The notes under the pieces are model-generated. The model ran no database searches. It was given only the letters and a program-made list of their open reading frames with translations, and was not told where the DNA came from. A program made the position numbers and the translations under genes. From Candidatus Vogelbacteria bacterium (GTDB lineage Bacteria; Patescibacteriota; Minisyncoccia; Phycocordibacterales; XYD1-FULL-46-19), in the NCBI GenBank assembly GCA_011049365.1, contig DSBD01000024.1, positions 1-9,336 of the forward strand: a DNA stretch of 9,336 bases, written 5' to 3'. Shown piece after piece: positions 1-5,650 of the stretch. The stretch's first letter is position 1. Each line of letters opens with the position of its first letter.

Positions 1-824
1 ATATCACCACTATCATATTTACTATTATCGCATTTAAAAATATCTGCTAGAGAGCTATAATAATCCTCGGTCAATGTTTCTTGAAAATAATTTTTAACTT
101 CATCATAATATTCGGAACCAGATTTTTCTAAAGCATTCATAATCTTAGCAATAGCGACCCTTACGCCCTCATTCATATATTCCTCATAATCATCAACGAA
201 TAATGTTTCTGTTTCATTTGAGTCAGGGTCACTAGAATCTTTTTTATGTTCATTAATAAGCTCATAAAGCTCCTCTTTGTATTTATCATAAGCTTCAAGA
301 TTTTGACGAACTGCTTCCGGTTTAGTAACCATTTCTAACCATTCTATCTCTTCTTGTATTGCCCTTAGATGATGAGAATGAATACATATTTCCATTAAAA
401 GACCTTTGTTTTCAAGTGAAGTAAGGGTGTTCTGTCTTGTCAGTTTCATTAAAGGACCATCGGTTTCTTTAACAGGAACGAATTTACCAGCACTAGAATC
501 ACCATCGTCAACGTCTCCAGCGTATTCTTCCATTGCTTCTTCACATTTTTCTTTAATTTCTCTTTCTCTTTCTTCTCTGGTTTGCTTTAATTTCTCTTCT
601 TCTGATTGACCCTGTTCAGATGGTGTGTATGCACCACTATCAAATCCTAACCCTTCAAGGTGTTCATCACTACCAATATCGGCGGGATCAATTGCTTGAA
701 CGATAATAAAACTTTTTATAGGAGACACAACACTTGTTATCTTCCAGCCAACAATAGTAAAACAAATAACTAAAAAAATTATTATCCAGATTTTATCTCT
801 TGTGTTTTTATCAGCAGAAATCAT
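1..824 (-). CDS. Partial single-pass membrane protein with acidic, coiled-coil extracytoplasmic region (unrecognised)
   Basis: The frame is open without a stop from an ATG at 824 to the window edge, giving 274 residues and no C-terminus. I do not recognise the family. A short basic N-terminus is followed by one hydrophobic segment at about residues 12-26 (IWIIIFLVICFTIVG), which predicts an N-in membrane anchor with the rest outside. After a short spacer, residues about 74-101 are almost entirely Glu, Lys and Arg and should form a coiled coil or single alpha helix. A second acidic, Ser/Asp-rich linker lies near residues 192-215, and the remaining sequence looks helical. The start codon shares the ATGA overlap with the stop of the upstream gene, so translation is probably coupled. 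The 821-1492 product has the same layout and a similar W-K-I after the anchor, but I see no convincing alignment between them. The whole stretch is coding; the plus-strand frame at 406-609 is only its shadow. Confidence 0.8.
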   Translation of the reverse strand, partial: MISADKNTRDKIWIIIFLVICFTIVGWKITSVVSPIKSFIIVQAIDPADIGSDEHLEGLGFDSGAYTPSEQGQSEEEKLKQTREEREREIKEKCEEAMEEYAGDVDDGDSSAGKFVPVKETDGPLMKLTRQNTLTSLENKGLLMEICIHSHHLRAIQEEIEWLEMVTKPEAVRQNLEAYDKYKEELYELINEHKKDSSDPDSNETETLFVDDYEEYMNEGVRVAIAKIMNALEKSGSEYYDEVKNYFQETLTEDYYSSLADIFKCDNSKYDSGD

Positions 825-1492
825 AATTTAGCATTAATTTTTATTATATCTTTTTCGGCAAAAATAAAGTTTTTCTCTTCAAAATAGTTATTTAAAGCAA
901 TTAAACTGGCATAGAAATATTCTAAATCTCTAGGATATCGCCAAGCTGAATCCAGGGCTTGTTGTGGATAAATAATTACTCGCCCCATATAATAAAGATT
1001 ATCAGCCACTTTTTCGGCATAAAAGATAATTTCACGATGAATATCTAAAGCATCTTCCGGTGGGTTAATTTCTTTCAAGGATTCAATTAAGTTATCAAAT
1101 ATTAAGAGACTATCTTCTAAAGCCAGTATTTCTTTTTTTGAATTTTTTCCTTGATTATTAATTATTTTAACAAAAGTATCCAATTCATTAGACCTTTCTT
1201 TTTCCATAATTTTTAGGGCCAACGATATTTCTTGAGCATATTCAGCAATTGATTTTTTCTTATCAGCCATTACAATCTCTTGTTCTTCTTCTAAATCAAA
1301 AAATAAGTTATTATTTGATATTTTTAAAATACCTCTTTTACTTTCAGCAAAGATTTCAGCTTTGCTTGGTTCTCTAATGGTAATTATTTGAGTATCTTTA
1401 CTATTTTTCTCCACATAGCCACCTATTTTCCAAAAAATAGTGCTTACAATAAATAAAGTGACCAAAGTGTAAATGACTGCTTTCTTTATCAT
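821..1492 (-). CDS. Single-pass membrane protein with helical extracytoplasmic domain (unrecognised)
   Basis: This encodes 223 residues from an ATG start to a TGA stop. Two lysines at positions 3-4 precede a hydrophobic segment at residues 5-21, followed by W-K-I-G-G. This predicts an uncleaved anchor or signal sequence with about 200 residues outside the membrane. The soluble part lacks cysteines and is rich in Lys, Glu, Ile and Leu. Predicted amphipathic helices run through residues 80-113, 118-142 and 146-172, with a helix-breaking NPPEDA at 143-148 and a Pro/Trp-containing turn near 175-188. That suggests a helical bundle. No catalytic motif is visible and I cannot name a family. The start has no Shine-Dalgarno sequence. 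The gene is first in a minus-strand pair and overlaps the next gene by 4 bases. A structural or adaptor role at the cell surface is plausible but inferred only from topology. Confidence 0.8.
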   Translation of the reverse strand: MIKKAVIYTLVTLFIVSTIFWKIGGYVEKNSKDTQIITIREPSKAEIFAESKRGILKISNNNLFFDLEEEQEIVMADKKKSIAEYAQEISLALKIMEKERSNELDTFVKIINNQGKNSKKEILALEDSLLIFDNLIESLKEINPPEDALDIHREIIFYAEKVADNLYYMGRVIIYPQQALDSAWRYPRDLEYFYASLIALNNYFEEKNFIFAEKDIIKINAKL

Positions 1493-1551
1493 AATATATT
1501 TGTTATTATATTATAGATTTAATCATCTGGCTAATTGGAAATAATCTTAAA
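1493..1551. promoter_or_regulatory. Divergent AT-rich intergenic region with candidate -10 boxes
   Basis: This 59-base gap lies between divergent genes and must carry, or lie near, start signals for both. Reading the minus strand, perfect TATAAT hexamers occur at 1510-1515 and 1505-1510, upstream of the membrane-protein gene that starts at 1492. No good -35 element lies at the proper distance. On the plus strand only loose AT-rich matches are present. The assignment rests on the -10 boxes alone in a very AT-rich background, so it is tentative. Confidence 0.3.
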
Positions 1552-2484
1552 GTGGATAAAATTATGTTAAAGAACAGATTAATTTTTACAGGAAAACTAT
1601 TTATTATTTCTATTGTTTTATTCTTTTTGTTTCTATCACCATATAATCAATTTTCTGGTAGTTTTTTAGAAGTTGAGGCGGCCCTCAATATGCCTTTGGG
1701 TGGGCAGATAATTAAAAGGGTGTTTTGTGATAATGGGGCAGTTTTACTTTGCCTAATTCCTGCGGGCGAACATTTGCCTAATCCGGTAATTTTTCGTCCC
1801 GGCTCCAGTGATCTATATGAATTTTATAGTATAACAGTAGGGGCTCATATTTTAGGTACTTGGGAAAGATATGATGTTTGTAAAATAGGTATTGTTTATA
1901 TTCCCGGACCGAGGATAGATATAGTGGGGACCAGTGAGGGAGAATTAGATTTTTCTTGGGATGACCCTATTGGGGACCCTGACCCTTGGGATCCTGATCC
2001 GGAAAAAGACTGTCCTTGTCGTTGTGATGCTGAAGGAGAAGATGAGACTAGGGCAGCATTAAGAGCTTGTGGTATTAGTTTTAATAAGGGCCCTTGTCGA
2101 GTAGATGGACAATGTGCATTGCCATCTGTTTGTAATTGTACCAATCTTCGTTGTTTGCCTCGCAGGACAGTGCGACAAATATGTGCCTTAGCAGAAATAA
2201 GTGGTTGTACTGGCGATATGGTCATAACGGGGGGTACAGAATGTGGACATTCTACCCATGCTGAATGTCGAGGTATTGTTGATTTCAGACATAGAGATTC
2301 AGGTAGTGCTTGTTTGACGGATTATATAGAGAATGAAGCCAATAAAGATGATGGAGATTTTACCGACTTAGGTCAAGGAAGAATAGGTCGAGAATATCGT
2401 TCTAATAACCCCAACTTTCCTGGAAGATTTTTAGATGAGCAAAGAGCTGGATATATTCGCCACTGGCATGTCGAGTTTAGATAA
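1552..2484 (+). CDS. Secreted Cys-rich protein with C-terminal M15/hedgehog-like putative zinc peptidase domain
   Basis: This encodes 310 residues if started at the GTG at 1552. An ATG at 1564, four codons in, is an equally good start, and neither has a clear ribosome-binding site. Residues about 6-30 form a signal peptide, with likely cleavage near V-E-A at 41-43. Residues about 46-128 form a compact beta-like domain with C59, C67 and C110, ending in VGTS. They resemble a small secreted domain I associate with Patescibacteria export loci. An Asp/Pro linker (129-153) leads into a Cys-dense block (154-216); the protein has 17 cysteines in all. The C-terminal part has GGTECGHSTH (227-236), then D244, and finally H304-W-H306-V-E. 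This resembles the M15/hedgehog zinc triad of SxH, D and a final HxH, with one extra residue between the first His and Asp. Peptidoglycan peptidase activity is inferred, not shown. A fully catalytic M15 active site is uncertain because the usual acidic residue before the last His is absent. Confidence 0.6.
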   Translation: MDKIMLKNRLIFTGKLFIISIVLFFLFLSPYNQFSGSFLEVEAALNMPLGGQIIKRVFCDNGAVLLCLIPAGEHLPNPVIFRPGSSDLYEFYSITVGAHILGTWERYDVCKIGIVYIPGPRIDIVGTSEGELDFSWDDPIGDPDPWDPDPEKDCPCRCDAEGEDETRAALRACGISFNKGPCRVDGQCALPSVCNCTNLRCLPRRTVRQICALAEISGCTGDMVITGGTECGHSTHAECRGIVDFRHRDSGSACLTDYIENEANKDDGDFTDLGQGRIGREYRSNNPNFPGRFLDEQRAGYIRHWHVEFR

Positions 2485-2495
2485 TTTTAGATAAT
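2476..2495. repeat. Perfect 10-bp tandem duplication across the convergent gene ends
   Basis: The unit TTTAGATAAT occurs twice with no gap. The first copy carries the TAA stop of the secreted Cys-rich gene on the plus strand and the TAA stop of rsmA on the minus strand. The second copy encodes the end of RsmA (L-S-K, then part of I-I). The two genes overlap by 8 bases here and no terminator hairpin is visible between them. Confidence 0.85.
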
Positions 2496-3238
2496 TGAAT
2501 CCAATCCCCTAGTTTCAAATCTTCGGCGCGGATATTTTCGTTTAAACCAATCTTTTTCAGTATTTCAGGGTTGATTTGCAAATTAGCGCTTAATTTTTTC
2601 CTTTTATGTTCAAAGCCTTGCTTAATGATTTTAAGAAGTTTTTCCTCGTCTATTTTTAGCGCTTTATCTCTTTTTTCTATCAATAATATAGCTGAATCTA
2701 CTTTGGGTTGAGGAGAGAAATTGCCGGCTTTAACGGTGGTTATCTTTTTAGCTTGGCCATAGATTTTTATTGCCAATGATAGAATACTTTCTTTGTTTTT
2801 GGCTGTAATTCTGTCAGCGACTTCTTTTTGGATTAATAGTACCGCCAAATCCGGTCCTTGAGAGTTTAAAAATTGGCGAATAATTTTGCCGGTTAGATAA
2901 TATGGGATATTGGCGATTAGTTTATAACCATTTTTGAATTCCCTTATTTTTTCCGGTTGAAAATCCAAAATATCTTCTTCTTTTATAACCAACTGCCCAT
3001 TATTAATTTCTTCAGAAAATTTTTCTTTTAAAAGAGCAATAGCTCGGTTGTCTTTTTCAATTGCCAAAATAAAAGCTTTGGTTTTTAATAATTCGGAGGT
3101 TAAAAATCCACTTCCCGGACCAATTTCTAAAATTTTATCTTGAGGAGTTATTTTTCCGGTTTGGATTATTTTCTGAGCTATTGTTTTGCTGGTTAAAAAA
3201 TGTTGTCCGAGAGATTTTTTAGGTTTTAATTTAGTCAT
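2477..3238 (-). CDS. rsmA: 16S rRNA (adenine(1518)-N6/adenine(1519)-N6)-dimethyltransferase RsmA/KsgA
   Basis: RsmA uses S-adenosylmethionine to dimethylate two adjacent adenines in the 3' terminal hairpin loop of 16S rRNA during late small-subunit assembly. At 253 residues it is close to, slightly under, the usual family length. Family signatures are in order: LGQHFL at 10-15, the SAM-binding LEIGPGSG at 37-44, E61 at the position that normally contacts the ribose, ANIPYY at 109-114 (the NxPY catalytic motif), QKEVADR at 137-143 and FSPQPKVDSA at 174-183. The C-terminal GFEHKRKKLSANL fits the helical RNA-contacting domain. The ATG start is supported by the normal family N-terminus and by AAGGA (3250-3254, read on the minus strand) 11 bases upstream, one of the few Shine-Dalgarno-like sites here. 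The gene overlaps the end of the upstream helicase gene by 8 bases, so the two are probably co-transcribed. Confidence 0.96.
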   Translation of the reverse strand: MTKLKPKKSLGQHFLTSKTIAQKIIQTGKITPQDKILEIGPGSGFLTSELLKTKAFILAIEKDNRAIALLKEKFSEEINNGQLVIKEEDILDFQPEKIREFKNGYKLIANIPYYLTGKIIRQFLNSQGPDLAVLLIQKEVADRITAKNKESILSLAIKIYGQAKKITTVKAGNFSPQPKVDSAILLIEKRDKALKIDEEKLLKIIKQGFEHKRKKLSANLQINPEILKKIGLNENIRAEDLKLGDWIQLSKII

Positions 3239-5135
3239 AAGTTAAGTATTCCTTAACCGGCTCTTCTTGGTCAAGCTCTTCGTCAATTTTTAAATCATCT
3301 AAAATTTCTTCTAAGAAAATAGACATTTGATTGATATTTTGTCGGCCAAAAATTGAACGGCTTTGAGCATAACTTAAGAAAAGATTTTCTCGGGCGCGAG
3401 TGATGGCAACATAAAAAAGCCGCCTTTCTTCTTCTGGGTCGTGGTCGTCTTCCCCGGGATATTCGTGGGGGAAAAGGCCTTCTTCTAAACCAGTGATAAA
3501 AACTGAGTGGAATTCTAATCCCTTAGAAGCATGGACAGTCATCAAACGAACTCCGCCAGCTGATATTTCATCTTGGTCAGAAGCCAAAGCTACTTCATCT
3601 AAGAGTTTTATCATTTCTTCTTCCCCCGGGTTTTTGTATTTACTAGCCACCACTAATAGTTCTTTAATATTGGCTATTTTTTCCAATCCTTCTTCACCTT
3701 CTTGGCGCCATTTATCAGCCAAACCACTTAAACTGAAAACTTTGTTTAATACTTCTTTAGGGCTTTCTTTCTCAACTAATTTTTCTATTTTATCTAAAAG
3801 ATTATAGAATTTTTTGATTTTATTTTGTGTTATTGGAGGTAATTTTTCCACTTCACCACTGGCTATTTTGGCGATAGTTACTTTACCAATTTCGGGTAGA
3901 AATGATAGAGCTCTTTTTAAATTTGACCAATTCTCTCTATCTAAGGCACTTATGATATAAGATAGAAGATCTTTTATTTCGGCTCTTTGGAAGAATTTCA
4001 CCCCGATTACTTTATAAGGTAGTCCAGCCTTTAAGAAAGCTTCTTCTAAGGCCCGTGATTGAAAATTAAGCCGATAAAGAATAGCAATATCATTTGGGTC
4101 AAGGCCTTGTTGGAGTAATTTTTTAATTTCAGTAATTATTTTCTCAGCTTCATCATTTTCCGACCAAGCTGATAATAATTTTACCGGTTCGCCGTCATCT
4201 TTATGAGCTTTATTTATTTTATTGATCCTGTTTTTATTAACACTGATTATCTTATCAGCTAAATAAAGAATATTAGCGGTGGAACGGTAATTTTTTTCTA
4301 AAATAATTGTTTTAGTTTCAGGAAAGTCTTTAGAAAATTGAATAATATTTCTCATATCAGCTCCGCGCCAACCATAAATTGATTGATCTATATCACCAAC
4401 TACACAAATATTGGGATTTTGAGGATTGGTTAGAAGATGAGTTAATTGATATTGGATTTTATTAGTATCCTGATATTCGTCAATATGGATATGCGACCAA
4501 CGATTTTGATATTTTTTTCTCAAACGATCATTTTCAGATAGAAGGTTTCTGGTTTTTAATAGTAAGTCATCAAAATCTAAATTATTTTCGGTCATTAGTA
4601 TTTTTTCATATTGAGGCCAGATTTGGCTCATCAATTTTTCCCAAAAACCTTTAATTTGTCCATCGCCAAAAGCTTTTTGAAAATCATTCAGACTAAAGCC
4701 ATCAGCTTTGTAGCGAGAAATAGTAGCTAAAACAGATTTAGGGTCGCATTGATTATTTTCATAACCGGCTTGTTTAAGAGCTCTTTTGATATAGCGAATT
4801 GAATCATTACGGTCGGCAATATTGAATTTATAACCATTATCACGAAGGATTTTGGTTCCCAAGGAATGAAAAGTCCCCAGCCAGGGGCGTTCGGGAATAT
4901 GTTTTTCCCTCAAAGAGGAGTCTATTCGGCTAAACATTTCTCCGGCCGCTTTATTAGTAAAAGTCAAACCTAGAATATTATTTGGTCTAGTGCCATGGTC
5001 AATTAAATTTACTATCCGACTGACTAAGGTTTTGGTTTTACCGGCGCCAGCGCCGGCGATAATTAAAACCGGACCAGCTAGAGTATTTACAGCTTGAAGT
5101 TGTTCAGAGTTTAATTTGGCTGGTTCAAAATTCAT
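3231..5135 (-). CDS. UvrD/PcrA-type superfamily 1A 3'-5' DNA helicase
   Basis: This is an ATP-dependent single-strand DNA translocase and helicase of the UvrD/PcrA/Rep group, which acts in nucleotide excision and mismatch repair and in clearing replication forks. All the motifs are present in order: Q motif LNSEQLQAV (8-16), Walker A AGAGAGKT (27-34), motif Ia TFTNKAA (58-64), GTFHS (87-91), Walker B DEYQDTN (219-225), motif III GDIDQSIYGWRG (247-258), motif IV with EKNYRST, motif V MTVHASKGLEF (532-542) and motif VI VAITRAR (576-582). At 634 residues it is shorter than typical UvrD or PcrA (roughly 720-750). The missing part is mostly at the C-terminus, where only an acidic tail follows the helicase core, so the usual C-terminal RNA-polymerase-interacting region is probably absent. 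The ATG start suits the position of the Q motif. It is the first gene of a pair with rsmA. UvrD, PcrA and Rep cannot be separated from sequence alone. Confidence 0.95.
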   Translation of the reverse strand: MNFEPAKLNSEQLQAVNTLAGPVLIIAGAGAGKTKTLVSRIVNLIDHGTRPNNILGLTFTNKAAGEMFSRIDSSLREKHIPERPWLGTFHSLGTKILRDNGYKFNIADRNDSIRYIKRALKQAGYENNQCDPKSVLATISRYKADGFSLNDFQKAFGDGQIKGFWEKLMSQIWPQYEKILMTENNLDFDDLLLKTRNLLSENDRLRKKYQNRWSHIHIDEYQDTNKIQYQLTHLLTNPQNPNICVVGDIDQSIYGWRGADMRNIIQFSKDFPETKTIILEKNYRSTANILYLADKIISVNKNRINKINKAHKDDGEPVKLLSAWSENDEAEKIITEIKKLLQQGLDPNDIAILYRLNFQSRALEEAFLKAGLPYKVIGVKFFQRAEIKDLLSYIISALDRENWSNLKRALSFLPEIGKVTIAKIASGEVEKLPPITQNKIKKFYNLLDKIEKLVEKESPKEVLNKVFSLSGLADKWRQEGEEGLEKIANIKELLVVASKYKNPGEEEMIKLLDEVALASDQDEISAGGVRLMTVHASKGLEFHSVFITGLEEGLFPHEYPGEDDHDPEEERRLFYVAITRARENLFLSYAQSRSIFGRQNINQMSIFLEEILDDLKIDEELDQEEPVKEYLTYD

Positions 5136-5154
5136 TGTTTTTATTATTGGGGAT

Positions 5155-5163
5155 TGTTATAAT
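5155..5163 (+). promoter_or_regulatory. Extended -10 promoter for the small protein/ATPase pair
   Basis: TGTTATAAT is a perfect extended -10 (TG-N-TATAAT) and lies 38 bases before the ATG at 5202, predicting a leader of about 30 nt. No strong -35 is seen, which is tolerated with an extended -10. The 66-base gap also has a minus-strand TATAAT (plus 5175-5180) that could serve the divergent helicase gene, so the region is probably bidirectional. Confidence 0.5.
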
Positions 5164-5201
5164 ATTTACAAGTTATTATATTTTAACCAAACAAGCAAAC
5201 T

Positions 5202-5648
5202 ATGGTAGCCATAAATATGGAAAGTTCTGATATTGAAAAAGAAATAGAAGAACTTAGCCAACAAATTGAAGAGCGCCGAAAACTTCTCTCTCAAGAAAGA
5301 GGTTTGGTGACTGATGAAGAGATTGATAAAAATTTAATCTATGAAACCGTTTTAGAAAGTTTTGGTGAGAAATTACCACCTCAAGCACCACCGGTAGAAG
5401 AAAAAATAGAGAAAAAAGACGAAGCGGCTGAAGCTTTGCCAACTAAAAAAGCCACAGGTCATTATTTAGATAATTTGCCGGAAGAAGTAATCGTTCAAAT
5501 AAATGAATTAATTAGCCAAATCCCTCAAAAAGGTTTAAGAAGAACAGTTAAAGAGGCCAAAAATCTTGACCCGGCATCACTTGATGCTTTTCATGATGCT
5601 TTAACTGACAGATTATATGAGGAATTAAAGAAAATTAAAGCTATTTAA
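5202..5648 (+). CDS. Small cytoplasmic coiled-coil/helical protein, partner gene of the downstream ATPase
   Basis: This encodes 148 residues with no signal peptide or membrane segment. Residues 8-33 form a Glu/Gln/Arg-rich coiled coil. A middle segment (56-85) is rich in Pro, Glu, Lys and Ala and is probably disordered. Residues 88-148 form a predicted helical domain, beginning LDNLPEEV and containing LDAFHDALTDRLYEEL. I recall similar C-terminal domains encoded next to this ATPase type in Patescibacteria, but the domain has no function I can name. The gene ends two bases before the ATPase ATG, so translation is very likely coupled and the two proteins probably act together, for example as an adaptor or regulator of the translocation ATPase. 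The start may be the ATG at 5202 or the one at 5217; neither has a Shine-Dalgarno sequence. Confidence 0.85.
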   Translation: MVAINMESSDIEKEIEELSQQIEERRKLLSQERGLVTDEEIDKNLIYETVLESFGEKLPPQAPPVEEKIEKKDEAAEALPTKKATGHYLDNLPEEVIVQINELISQIPQKGLRRTVKEAKNLDPASLDAFHDALTDRLYEELKKIKAI

Positions 5649-5650
5649 TA

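Noticed and set aside
821..1492. Use of an alternative genetic code in which TGA is read as an amino acid (code 25, known in some Patescibacteria)
   Set aside because: TGA ends this gene at the expected overlap with the next ATG, and no in-frame TGA interrupts any of the conserved proteins here.
1896..2225. 109-codon minus-strand frame inside the Cys-rich secreted gene
   Set aside because: It is antisense to a well-supported secreted protein and its sequence is low-complexity Ser/Gly/Pro.
3493..3807. 104-codon plus-strand frame inside the helicase gene
   Set aside because: It is a shadow of the opposite-strand helicase, which has all its motifs.
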